The translations under genes were made by a program, and so were the position numbers. From JBDHAC01 sp039589195 (GTDB taxonomy: Bacteria; Gemmatimonadota; Gemmatimonadetes; Palauibacterales; Palauibacteraceae), in NCBI GenBank assembly GCA_039589195.1, contig JBDHHV010000017.1, positions 13,926-77,925 of the forward strand: DNA of 64,000 bases, read 5' to 3'. The notes beneath the pieces were generated by a model, which saw nothing but the letters and a program-made list of their open reading frames with translations, ran no database searches and had not been told where the DNA came from. This document shows, in pieces, positions 53,265-61,730 of this stretch (positions are counted from its first letter, which is position 1; each line of letters begins with the position of its first letter).

Positions 53265-55979
53265 ATGCGATGGATCCATGACCTCCTCTTCAGGCTCAGA
53301 GCGCTGCTCGTGCCGCGTTTGATGGAGCAAGAGCTGGACGACGAGATCCGTTTCCACCTGGAGATGGAGGTCGAGAAGCTCGTAGGCCAGGGGATGGGAG
53401 AGGACGAGGCCCGTCGGCTGGCTCTCAACCGTTTTGGCGCGATCGGCCGGCAGAAGGACCGAGCCCGCTGGTCCTGGGGTGTCGGGCTCGCGCGTGACCT
53501 GCAGGCAGATGTACGGCTCGTCGCCCGCCAGATGAGACGGCACCCCGGGTTTGCCGCGGGTGCCGCCCTCACCCTCGCGCTCGGCATCGGCGCGAACACC
53601 GCGATCTTCTCCATCGCCGATCAGGTGCTTCTCCGCCGCCCCGCCGTGGATGATCCGGACCGGCTCGCCGCCATCTACACGACCTGCCGCCGGGGCAGCG
53701 TCAGGTGTTCCTCCTCGTACCCCGACTTCGAGGACTACCGCGACCTTTCCCGCAGCTTCCTCGACATGGCCGCGTACAGTCCGGTACCGCTCAACGTGGG
53801 CGACCCCGAGGCCGCGCGGCTGGCGACCGGACTCCTGGTGACGGGCAACTACTTCGGACTGCTCGGAACCCGCATACACGTCGGGCGATCGATCCAGCCT
53901 TCCGACAACGAGACGGGTGCGCCCGCCCGTGTGACCGTCCTCGCGCACGGTTTCTGGCGCGACGCGTTCGGCTCCGACTTGGGGATCGTCGGCAAGACGG
54001 TGCGGTTGAACGGGGTATCCTTCACGGTCGTTGGAGTCGCCACGGAGGGCTTCCGCGGATTGGATTTGAACGTGACGCCCGATCTGTGGCTGCCGATCCG
54101 CTCGGCCCGAGAGTTGGGACCCGCGGTCGGAGGCGCGGGAGAGGCGGACGCTGCCGAGAATCGGGGAATGCGGTGGATCGGCACGCTCGTCGGAAGACTG
54201 GGGCCAGGCGTGACGGTCCAGCGGGCGAGGGCGGATATGGATGGGCTCGCGCTGCGGTTGGGTGAGCAGTTCCCGCAAGAGCGAGCCGCGATCGACGGCG
54301 TCCGCGGGATTACGGTCGATCCGGTGCGGGGCTACCTGCTGCCGCGTGGCTCCGAGGCCAGCTTGAAACGCTTCGTCTGGATGTTGCTCGCGGTCGTCGG
54401 TCTCAGCCTGCTACTCGCGGCGGCGAACCTGGCGAATTTGTTGCTCGCGCGCTCCACGACCCGAGGGCGAGAGATCGGGATTCGGATGGCCGTCGGGGCC
54501 GGACGCTCGCGCGTCGTTCGCCAGCTGCTCACCGAGAGTCTCGCCCTCTCACTGATCGGAGGCACCGCCGGTCTGCTGGTTGGGAAGCTCATGCTCGGGC
54601 TGCTCGGTGCCTTCCAACTTCCTGGAGCCGTCGCGATCGGCGACCTCGAGGTGGGGCTCGACACGGGCGTGCTGTTCTTCGCGCTCGGACTGTCGGTGTC
54701 GACGGCCTTCCTGTTCGGACTCGTCCCGGCGCTCCAGACGACCCGGCCGGACCTCGTGAAGGCCCTCAAGGGTGAGGTCTCACGGCGGCTCGGGAACCAG
54801 GGCCGATTGCGACGATCCCTCGTAGCCGTGCAGATGGGCCTGTGCGTGGTTCTGTTGGTCGGATCGGGCCTCTTCATCCGGACGCTGCGAAATAGCCTGG
54901 CCACGGATCTCGGCTTCACGCACCGCTTCGTGACCACGGCACGGTTCAATCTCTCGCTCCTACGTTACTCCGAGGAGCGTGGGGTCGCCTTCGTAGACGA
55001 GCTACTCCGCCGGGTCAGGGAGATCCCGGAGGTGGAGGAGGCCAGCGTGTCGACTCTCGTCCCGTTCCAGGGCGCCGGCTTCCGTGGAATGTTCGCCGAT
55101 ATCGGGGGCTACGAACCGGCACCCGACGAGGAGATCCGCCTCGACTACGTGGTGGTCGAGCCCGGCTACTTCGAGACCCTGGGTATCGGACTCGTCGAGG
55201 GGCGTGCGATCAGCGAGCGAGACTTCGAGGGATCACCAAGCGTCGTCGTGATCAATCGACACATGGCCGAGCGTTACTGGCCGGATCGAAGTGCTGTCGG
55301 AGGATCGGTCGCGTTTGCCGGTGCCGACTTCGAGTTCGAAGTGGTGGGGGTCGTGGACGACCCCGTCTGGGCTGCCGTGGGCGAGGAACCGACCCCGTTC
55401 GTCTTCCTACCGCTGGCGCAGAGACCGAGCTTCTCGACGAGTTTTCTCACCCTGGTGGCTCGTGGGAGCGGTGACCCACGAGGATTGTCGCCGAGCATCA
55501 GAGACCAGTTCCTGGTCCTGGATCCCGATCTCTCTCTCACGGAACTCCGCCCGTTGAGTGAGCAGGTGGGTGACGCGCTGATGCCTCAGCGGATGGGTAC
55601 GGTGCTTCTCGGCATGTTGGGGGGCCTGGCGCTGCTCCTGGCGGCGGTGGGCATCTACGGAGTGGTGAGCTACAGCGTCCGGCGCCGCGCACGGGACATC
55701 GGGATCCGGATCGCGGTCGGGGCTTCCGCCGCGGCCATCCGTCGGACCGTGGTCCTGGAAATGGCCATCCCGGTCCTCGCGGGGCTGGTCGGGGGTGCGG
55801 CGGTCGCACTCGGGCTCTCGCGGACGATCGAGACGTTCATGTTCGGGGTCAGCCCCAACGACCCGCTCACGTTCGTCGCCATAACAGCTCTCCTCGTAGT
55901 CGTGGCGTTGGTCGCGACGCTGATCCCCGCTCGCTGGGCAAGCCGACTGGACCCCATGCGGGTCCTCACGGTCGAATAA
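53265..55979 (+). CDS. ADOP-type permease with N-terminal cytosolic domain, PadR-linked
   Basis: 904 residues from the ATG at 53265. The N-terminal extension is canonical (LMEQELDDEIRFHLEMEVEKLVGQGMGEDEARRLALNRFG). The first MacB/FtsX unit starts with MRRHPGFAAGAALTLALGIGANTAIFSIADQVLL; GREIGIRMAVGAGRSRVVRQLLTESL marks its transmembrane block. The second ends with LLAAVGIYGVVSYSVRRRARDIGIRIAVGAS and LDPMRVLTVE. It is the most typical ADOP protein of the window. The cargo and ATPase partner are unknown. Regulation is presumably by the PadR encoded 18 bases upstream. Confidence 0.92.
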   Translation: MRWIHDLLFRLRALLVPRLMEQELDDEIRFHLEMEVEKLVGQGMGEDEARRLALNRFGAIGRQKDRARWSWGVGLARDLQADVRLVARQMRRHPGFAAGAALTLALGIGANTAIFSIADQVLLRRPAVDDPDRLAAIYTTCRRGSVRCSSSYPDFEDYRDLSRSFLDMAAYSPVPLNVGDPEAARLATGLLVTGNYFGLLGTRIHVGRSIQPSDNETGAPARVTVLAHGFWRDAFGSDLGIVGKTVRLNGVSFTVVGVATEGFRGLDLNVTPDLWLPIRSARELGPAVGGAGEADAAENRGMRWIGTLVGRLGPGVTVQRARADMDGLALRLGEQFPQERAAIDGVRGITVDPVRGYLLPRGSEASLKRFVWMLLAVVGLSLLLAAANLANLLLARSTTRGREIGIRMAVGAGRSRVVRQLLTESLALSLIGGTAGLLVGKLMLGLLGAFQLPGAVAIGDLEVGLDTGVLFFALGLSVSTAFLFGLVPALQTTRPDLVKALKGEVSRRLGNQGRLRRSLVAVQMGLCVVLLVGSGLFIRTLRNSLATDLGFTHRFVTTARFNLSLLRYSEERGVAFVDELLRRVREIPEVEEASVSTLVPFQGAGFRGMFADIGGYEPAPDEEIRLDYVVVEPGYFETLGIGLVEGRAISERDFEGSPSVVVINRHMAERYWPDRSAVGGSVAFAGADFEFEVVGVVDDPVWAAVGEEPTPFVFLPLAQRPSFSTSFLTLVARGSGDPRGLSPSIRDQFLVLDPDLSLTELRPLSEQVGDALMPQRMGTVLLGMLGGLALLLAAVGIYGVVSYSVRRRARDIGIRIAVGASAAAIRRTVVLEMAIPVLAGLVGGAAVALGLSRTIETFMFGVSPNDPLTFVAITALLVVVALVATLIPARWASRLDPMRVLTVE

Positions 55980-56104
55980 TCATCAGGCGCTGTGGGACCG
56001 TGTGCGGGTTCTTGCGGCCGAACGACTCCGCCGCTCTCTTTGCGGAGTCCGCATTCAAGTGGTTCTTGCCGCTGTGTCCTGCCACACCCACAGGAGGTAG
56101 ACGT

Positions 56105-56893
56105 ATGAAGAGGCTGGCTTCCTCGTTTCTCGTGGTTGCCGCACTGCTCGTCGCGGGAGTGCTTCCCGCGCAGGCCCAAGAAGAGGCCCCCACCCTGGTG
56201 TCCGTCGGTACGCTGAGCGTCACCCCGGCCCACTCAGCACAGTTCGGCGAGCTGGTCGCGAAGGTGGTCGAGGCGGCGAAAATGTCCGATCTGGACGCCA
56301 AGTACAGGTGGGCGGTCTACCAGGAAGGCAACAAGTTTCGCTTCGTCACGTGGCCCGAGAATTGGGCGAGCCTGGATGACCAGGGTGCCTGGGTCCGTGA
56401 GGTCGGAGCCGGCGAAGGCGGCGCCATGATGCAGGAGGCGTTCGCCGAGTTCGAGGAGCTCTGGGTAACCTCGGAGTCGCACATGGCCGGCATGGTCGAG
56501 GAGTGGAGCTACGTGCCGGAGGACGGGCTCCAGGCCGGCGACCACACGGGCGCCGTGGTCTTCCAGACGTGGGTCCGCCCCGGAATGGCCGAGGCGTACA
56601 GTGAGAACACGGCCGGCATCATGACGCTGATGGGGGAGATCGGCTTCCCCTACCCGATCTACGGCCACCGGGTGCTGCTCGGTGATGAGAACCTCACCTA
56701 CTTCGTCGTGCTGCACGATGGGCTGAGCGACTTCTATGGCGAAAAGAGCTTCGGCGCTTTCATCGAGGCGGCCGGAGTCGGTGAGGAATGGGCCGCGCAT
56801 TTCGAGGCCCGGAACGAGCTGGTCTACGCGACCGACACCTGGCAGTCCACCTGGCGCCAGGACATGAGCTACCTGCCGGACGACGGCTCGTGA
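56105..56893 (+). CDS. secreted protein of unknown function with two ABM-like halves
   Basis: 262 residues from the ATG at 56105, after ACAGGAGGTAG. Signal peptide LASSFLVVAALLVAGVLPAQAQ. Two similar halves (~30-140 and ~150-255) each start with a strand and helix (TLVSVGTLSVTPAHSAQFGELVAKVVEAAK; GAVVFQTWVRPGMAEAYSENTAGIMTLMGEI), then FRFVTWPENWASLDD or TYFVVLHDGLSDF. This recalls the dimeric alpha-beta barrel (ABM/NIPSNAP-like) fold, usually small-molecule binding or monooxygenase. No metal or haem residues stand out. A terminator follows. Confidence 0.75.
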   Translation: MKRLASSFLVVAALLVAGVLPAQAQEEAPTLVSVGTLSVTPAHSAQFGELVAKVVEAAKMSDLDAKYRWAVYQEGNKFRFVTWPENWASLDDQGAWVREVGAGEGGAMMQEAFAEFEELWVTSESHMAGMVEEWSYVPEDGLQAGDHTGAVVFQTWVRPGMAEAYSENTAGIMTLMGEIGFPYPIYGHRVLLGDENLTYFVVLHDGLSDFYGEKSFGAFIEAAGVGEEWAAHFEARNELVYATDTWQSTWRQDMSYLPDDGS

Positions 56894-56949
56894 CCTAGCC
56901 GCGTCGGCGCCTCGGGGTCCCACCTCGAGGCGACGGGTGTCGCCATACG

Positions 56950-56986
56950 AGGGCGAGGTCGCGACGCGCGGCCTCGCCCTTCTTCG
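56950..56986 (+). terminator. rho-independent terminator after the ABM-like gene
   Basis: AGGGCGAGG (56950-56958) pairs with CCTCGCCCT (56972-56980), followed by TCTTCG. It lies ~57 bases after the stop and separates this gene from the cupredoxin gene. Confidence 0.65.
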
Positions 56987-57069
56987 CATCGCCATCCACA
57001 GCGAAGGAACGTCTGTCCCCATCCGGGCGTTGTTGGGTTGAACCAGCCACAGGAGACAGGAGGCAAGCC

Positions 57070-57507
57070 ATGAAGCCAATCGCGTCCGCCCTCGGTGTCG
57101 GAGCCGTCCTTTTCTTTGCCGCGTGCGGAGGAGGCGGCGGCGGTGGCCCGGCCGGAGGAGGCAACCCACCGCCCCCACCACCCCCACCACCGACTCCACC
57201 CCCGCCGGGAGCCAACGTCGTGATCGACATCATCGACAACGCGTTCGTGGCCCCGAACGGCGACAGGAACGATGACATCGAAATCACCATCAACTCGGGT
57301 GACACCGTCGGGTTCACGCATAACGGTGCCGTGGCCCATACGGTGACCTTCACCACGAGGGCGCCGGGTTCGACGGGGGCGACGAACTCAGGCACGATGA
57401 ATCGTGGAAGTACCCATTCCGTGACGCTGAGCACGCCCGGCACCTACGTGCTTCGGTGCGACTTCCACCCGGGCATCATGCGTGACGTCACCATCATCGT
57501 GACCTGA
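57070..57507 (+). CDS. cupredoxin (type 1 copper) lipoprotein
   Basis: 145 residues; the ATG at 57070 follows ACAGGAGGC. Lipobox LFFAAC (Cys19), then a Gly-run and a proline-rich linker (residues ~33-46) that would lift the domain off the membrane. The copper site is His90 (GAVAHTV), Cys130, His133 and Met137 (LRCDFHPGIM), the plastocyanin/halocyanin pattern. It should carry single electrons in the periplasm. It opens a group with the membrane protein and NDH-2 that follow on the same strand. Confidence 0.9.
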   Translation: MKPIASALGVGAVLFFAACGGGGGGGPAGGGNPPPPPPPPPTPPPPGANVVIDIIDNAFVAPNGDRNDDIEITINSGDTVGFTHNGAVAHTVTFTTRAPGSTGATNSGTMNRGSTHSVTLSTPGTYVLRCDFHPGIMRDVTIIVT

Positions 57508-57581
57508 CGCGGCAGCCGCTCCCCCGGGTCGCGCGGGCATGACCGCACGACCCGGCCGAACGGCCCACCCGAGGACCGACC

Positions 57582-58052
57582 ATGCGAGTTCTGCATCCGC
57601 TCTTCGTGCACCTTCACATCGCGTTTCTTCTCATGGCTTTCGCGTCCATGTACACGTGGCTCTTCCGTGGATTGGCGACGAGCGTGTTCGAGGACCGCCT
57701 GTACCGCTTCTCTCGCACGAATACCTGGCTGGGGGTCATCACCGTCGCGCTCTCGATGGTGTTCGGGGTTCGGGACGGGTTCGCCGGTTCGATCACGCGC
57801 TTCGACAGCGGCGTGGGAGGCTGGCTCGTGCTGAAGGTGGGACTCGCGGTCGTGTTGCTGGCCGTGTACGGGCTCTTCCTGTATAAGAGCGGGCGGAAGA
57901 AGAGCTACTTGCAGGAGGACCGACGGGTCATGCTCTGGTGCCTCGGTACACAGGCGGTCGGCATCGTCATCGTGGCGATCATCACCACGATCGGAACCAT
58001 GCTCGTCTACTACCAGGACCGATTGCCGGGCTTCCCGGGACCCCCGTGGTGA
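57582..58052 (+). CDS. four-helix membrane protein upstream of NDH-2
   Basis: 156 residues with four hydrophobic helices (LHPLFVHLHIAFLLMAFASMYTWLF, TWLGVITVALSMVFGV, GWLVLKVGLAVVLLAVYGLFLY, GIVIVAIITTIGTMLVYY). The HPLFVHLHIAFL start resembles DUF2231-like proteins, whose His pairs can bind haem; this is suggestive only. The stop overlaps the NDH-2 start by four bases (GTGA), so the two are translationally coupled. It may be a membrane anchor or electron partner of the dehydrogenase. Confidence 0.78.
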   Translation: MRVLHPLFVHLHIAFLLMAFASMYTWLFRGLATSVFEDRLYRFSRTNTWLGVITVALSMVFGVRDGFAGSITRFDSGVGGWLVLKVGLAVVLLAVYGLFLYKSGRKKSYLQEDRRVMLWCLGTQAVGIVIVAIITTIGTMLVYYQDRLPGFPGPPW

Positions 58053-59320
58053 CCGCGAGGCGGAAGCCGGCTCGCGTCGCCATTTTGGGCGGTGGGTTCG
58101 GGGGCCTGTACGCGGCCAGTTACTTGAGCGCGGCGGACCTCCCGGAAGACGCTGTCGAGGTGACGCTCGTTTCGGACGCGAACCACTTCACCTTCACCCC
58201 ACTCCTCGCCGAGGTGGTCGCGGGCAACCTCGGCCAGGAGCACGTCACGGTGCCATATCGGGTCCTGGGGCGGCGTCGGGGATTCCGCTTCGTCAGGGGA
58301 GAGGTCGAGGGAGTCGACCCGAGGTCCGGGACGGCGTTCACGTCCGCCGGACCCGTACACTTCGACTACGCGGTCGTCGCGCTGGGGGCGCGCCCGCGGT
58401 ACTTCGGCAACGAGGAGCTACGGCGCGAGAGTCTTCCGTTTACATCCGTCACCGACGCGACAGTCATCCGCAACCGGATCCTGGAGGCGGCCGAGCGAGC
58501 CGATGCGGAGCGGAGTGCGAGCCGGAAGCGCCAGCTGCTCACGTTCGCGGTGGTAGGGGCGGGCCCGGCCGGTGTCGAAGTGGCCAGCGAGATCCTGCAC
58601 CTGCTGACCGGCGTCCTTCCGCGCTACTACGATCTCGGGAGCGAGCCCCGGGTCATCCTGCTGGACGGGGGAGATCGGATTCTGCGCGGGTGGGATGAGG
58701 AGCTTGCCGCACGCGGTCAGGATGAGCTTCGCCGGCGGGGGATCGATCTGCGGTTGTCGACCACGGTGGGTGGCTTCGACGGGCGGATCGTGACGGCGCG
58801 GGGGCCGGATGGCGACTCGACCCTCGAGGCCGGCGCGTTGATTTGGGCCGCGGGCACCGCCCCCGCGACGGGTGGTTGGGTCGACTCCCTCCTGCCGCGG
58901 GCCGCCTCGGGGCACCTTGCCGTGGAGCCAACGCTGGCGCTGAACGGGGCGGAGAACATCTTCGCCGCGGGGGATGTGGCTCGCCTGGCCAACCCTCGCA
59001 CCCAAGAGCCCTACGCGCCCGTCGCGCCGATCGCGATCAGCCAGGGGGTCAGGGCAGCCGGGAACATCGAGAACTCGATTGCCGGCCGGCCGGTTGAAGA
59101 GTACCGGGCGCATCACGCCGGGAAGATCATCTCGCTGGGTAGCGGTGTAGCGCTCGTCGACCTGCTCGGGCTACAAATCCGTGGCAGACCGGCGTGGATG
59201 CTCTACCGAGGCGCGTACCTGCTCAAGCTCGTCGGAACCAAGAACAAGCTCCGGACCGGTGTGACCCTGCTCTTGAACCGGATCTTCGAGCGGGACCTCA
59301 GCCTGGTAAGCGCGGACTGA
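58049..59320 (+). CDS. type II NADH:quinone dehydrogenase (NDH-2)
   Basis: 423 residues from the GTG at 58049. FAD-binding ARVAILGGGFGGLYAA at the start; NADH-binding FAVVGAGPAGVEVASEI (~residue 165); the second FAD motif NIFAAGDVARLANP (~300), followed by QEPYAPVAPIAISQGVRAA, which fits the quinone site of the family. A C-terminal amphipathic segment (WMLYRGAYLLKLVGTKNKLRT) would dock on the membrane. It oxidises NADH without pumping protons and passes electrons to quinone. Coupled to the upstream four-helix protein. Confidence 0.92.
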   Translation: MTARRKPARVAILGGGFGGLYAASYLSAADLPEDAVEVTLVSDANHFTFTPLLAEVVAGNLGQEHVTVPYRVLGRRRGFRFVRGEVEGVDPRSGTAFTSAGPVHFDYAVVALGARPRYFGNEELRRESLPFTSVTDATVIRNRILEAAERADAERSASRKRQLLTFAVVGAGPAGVEVASEILHLLTGVLPRYYDLGSEPRVILLDGGDRILRGWDEELAARGQDELRRRGIDLRLSTTVGGFDGRIVTARGPDGDSTLEAGALIWAAGTAPATGGWVDSLLPRAASGHLAVEPTLALNGAENIFAAGDVARLANPRTQEPYAPVAPIAISQGVRAAGNIENSIAGRPVEEYRAHHAGKIISLGSGVALVDLLGLQIRGRPAWMLYRGAYLLKLVGTKNKLRTGVTLLLNRIFERDLSLVSAD

Positions 59321-59342
59321 GGGCGGCCGCTCGCGCGGGCAC

Positions 59343-60500
59343 CTACCCCTCCACCACCACGACGCCCTTCATGAACGGGTGCGGGACACAGTGGTAGGGG
59401 AATTCGCCCACCGCGTCGAAAGTGTGCTCCCAGGTCTCGCCGGGACCGATCAGGGCGGAGCCCCAGTCACCATCGTCGGAGGTCGCGGTGTGACCCACCG
59501 GGTCCTTGTTCACCCAACGCACGGTAGTACCCGCCGGAATGCGGATCTCCTTGTCACGAAAGGCGAGCTGGGACATCTCGACTTCCACGACACGCTTCCC
59601 GGGTGACTCCTGGAGGGCCTCGGGTGATCGTAGCTCATCCGGCTTGAAGATCTTCCCCCAGCGCGCGAAGCCGCTGAACGGGACGGTGAACTCGAATCCC
59701 CAGAAGACGGACGCGCCGAATCCCTCGGGAACGAACGTTCCCGAGCCCGCGGATACTCCGGCCAGCGTCCCGCTCGTCACGTTCGTCGCCATGATCGAGA
59801 GGGTATGCGGCGTGAACGGGATCCCGAGGTTCAGGCCTGCGCTCCAGGCCACGTCCCCCTCCGGACCGGCGACCAGATCCGCGACATCCGCGGCGATCGT
59901 CACGTACCGGTTCACCTTGACCCCGATCCCCCCGGCGAGCGCCAGAGCTTCGTCGTCGACTCCGTCCGGGAAGTCGTAGATGTCCGAGAACCCACGCACC
60001 GCACCACTCAACAGGACGGGGCCCGCGCGTGTCTCGGCGGCCAACTCGCCATCCAGGCTCTGCTTGGCGCCGTTCCAGGCCCCCGTGACCGCGAGCGAGA
60101 ACAGACCGTCGCCGGCTCCGCGCAGGGGGGCGAACTTCACGTACGGCTGCCACTCGTTGATGAGGCGGGCCCCCGGCGAGTTGCTGCTGTAACGAAACCC
60201 CGCCATGGCACCGTCGAAGAGCCCCACCGAAAGATCGAACGTCGGGTAGTTCACGATCTTCCCGTCCCCGCCGAAGATGTCGGAGATGTCCGCATCGTCT
60301 CCAGCCATCTCGAAGCGGTGCGCGAACTGGAAGTTCAGCGTTCCGGGCGAGGAGACCCAGGCGCCGGACAGGTTCGGCGTCCGCTCCGTCAGCGGCTGCG
60401 CGGGCGCGACGGAAGGGGCCGTAAGGAGCGTACCCAGCAGCAGAAGCGCCACTCGGCCGCCGAGACCGTGCGAGATCCGATCAGCGGGCGTCCTTTCCAT
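59343..60500 (-). CDS. DUF5777-like outer-membrane barrel fused to a cupredoxin domain
   Basis: 385 residues from the ATG at 60500; AAAGGAG lies seven bases upstream. A signal peptide (RVALLLLGTLLTAPSVAPAQ) is followed by a DUF5777-type barrel (~40-290: LNFQFAHRFEM, VGLFDGAMAGFRYSSNS, KVNRYVTIAADVADLV, GFGASVFWGFEFTVPF). Residues ~300-385 are an amicyanin-like cupredoxin with His337 (PVGHTATS), Cys371, His374 and Met377 (YHCVPHPFMKG). DUF5777 proteins are usually barrels alone. The fusion would place a copper redox site at the outer membrane. It converges on NDH-2 with a 22-base gap. Confidence 0.82.
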   Translation of the reverse strand: MERTPADRISHGLGGRVALLLLGTLLTAPSVAPAQPLTERTPNLSGAWVSSPGTLNFQFAHRFEMAGDDADISDIFGGDGKIVNYPTFDLSVGLFDGAMAGFRYSSNSPGARLINEWQPYVKFAPLRGAGDGLFSLAVTGAWNGAKQSLDGELAAETRAGPVLLSGAVRGFSDIYDFPDGVDDEALALAGGIGVKVNRYVTIAADVADLVAGPEGDVAWSAGLNLGIPFTPHTLSIMATNVTSGTLAGVSAGSGTFVPEGFGASVFWGFEFTVPFSGFARWGKIFKPDELRSPEALQESPGKRVVEVEMSQLAFRDKEIRIPAGTTVRWVNKDPVGHTATSDDGDWGSALIGPGETWEHTFDAVGEFPYHCVPHPFMKGVVVVEG

Positions 60501-60527
60501 GCCGCGGCTCCTTTGTTCTCGGTGGGT

Positions 60528-60551
60528 AAAGCCCGTTCAGATGGGACGGGC
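60528..60551 (-). terminator. weak terminator-like hairpin downstream of DinB
   Basis: GCCCGT (60531-60536) pairs with ACGGGC (60546-60551). On the minus strand it is followed by TTTA. It lies ~140 bases past the DinB stop and also just before the DUF5777 start, so it may belong to either. Weak. Confidence 0.35.
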
Positions 60552-60689
60552 CCTACTGAGAGAAGTCGCAGAGGGCGGGTGTGGTTCCTGGCAGGCTGCC
60601 GAAGAGCTCCGGTGCGGCCGCGCGCGGACCCACCTGCGGTGGGTGCCCCTCTTGCGGAGGTCAGACAAGGAACGAGGAGGAGTCGATGC

Positions 60690-61235
60690 CTACCTGGACC
60701 ACGGAGGGACGATGCCGTTCATCCGCGCGTACGCCACGGACTGCCCGACATGCTCGTTCATGTGGGAGAGGAGCTGGAACAGGACCGCCCAACCCGCGAC
60801 CTCACGACCGTAGAGGATAGTGCTCGCCGTCAGATCCTTCTCGGTCATGCGGGTCACCGACTCGCGCACATGCTCCGTCGAGCGCTGGTAGATCTCGAGA
60901 ACCCGGGTCTTGTCCATGATCGCCTCCAGCTCCGACATCTCGATCCCGTCCGGGACCGCGATGCCGAGCGAGGTATCGAGGTAGAGGTAGTTGTATCGGG
61001 CGAGGTGCATGTACACCTGCGCGATGTGCATCACGCCTTCCATCGGGCTCCACCGGTACAGGTCCTCCGGGACCGCTTCCGCCAACGCCATGATCTTGCC
61101 GCTCGACCGGGCAAAGTGCTGCAGGAACTCATCGCGATAGTCGGTGGGCGCGCTCTGGGCCTGGGCTACCTGAGCGGTTTGAGCCATCAGGACGAGAGCG
61201 AGGGCGAGTCCGCGCGCGTGTCTCGCGTAGGGCAT
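60690..61235 (-). CDS. secreted DinB-family protein
   Basis: 181 residues from the ATG at 61235; GGAGG is seven bases upstream. It has a signal peptide (HARGLALALVLMAQTAQVAQA), then a DinB four-helix bundle: DEFLQHFARSSGKIMALAEAVPEDLYRWSP, MHIAQVYMHLARYNYLYLD and the C-terminal LFQLLSHMNEHVGQSVAYARMNG. The histidines in HIAQ, HMNEH fit the metal-binding triad of the family. DinB-like enzymes are usually cytosolic thiol transferases; exported forms occur in Gemmatimonadota and Acidobacteriota with no known role. Confidence 0.88.
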   Translation of the reverse strand: MPYARHARGLALALVLMAQTAQVAQAQSAPTDYRDEFLQHFARSSGKIMALAEAVPEDLYRWSPMEGVMHIAQVYMHLARYNYLYLDTSLGIAVPDGIEMSELEAIMDKTRVLEIYQRSTEHVRESVTRMTEKDLTASTILYGREVAGWAVLFQLLSHMNEHVGQSVAYARMNGIVPPWSR

Positions 61236-61418
61236 GGGAGATCCTCCAGGTCGGTGAACGTTCGGAGCGAGGTCCAAGTGTGCCCGGTTCGCGACCGGTC
61301 CGCGAGTGGCCAAGCCGCGAACGGCCAAGCCGGCGAACGAGGCTGAACCTGTCCGTGAGTGGCGCGTCGTCGCAAGCCGCACCGTGGCCGCCGGCAGCGA
61401 CTCACGCCGGGCCGTGTG

Positions 61419-61730
61419 CTACTCCTGCCGCAACGCCTCCATCGGCGCGACACGCGCCGCGCGGCGTGCAGGCAGGTAGGCCGCCAGCAGCCCAGCCAAC
61501 ACGAGCGAGGCCGCGCCTCCCACCAACGTAATCGGGTCCGAAGGCTCCACACCGAAGAGGCGGGATCGGACGAGCCCCGTGAGGGCGAACGAGACGGCCA
61601 GGCCCGCGGCGACCGCGTGCAGGGGTCGCCGACGGAGACTCCGGATCGAAGCCCGCAGGTCGCCCGCTACACCCGAGATCTCGACACCTCCATCCGCACG
61701 TGGGAGGCCCGGACAAGCTGCGCCGTCGAG
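61419..61730 (-). pseudogene. C-terminal remnant of an ADOP/FtsX permease
   Basis: The minus frame between the M14 stop and the TAG at 61419-61421 reads ISGVAGDLRASIRSLRRRP, then a membrane helix HAVAAGLAVSFALTGLV, FGVEPSDPITLVGGAASL, LAGLLAAYLPARRAARVAP and MEALRQE. This aligns with the last ~85 residues of the intact permeases (e.g. LLYEVSPADPVTYIAV...RVEPVSVLREE). No start codon precedes it and the N-terminal ~800 residues are absent. It is a deletion remnant lying in the frame of the neighbouring M14 gene after its stop. Confidence 0.75.
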
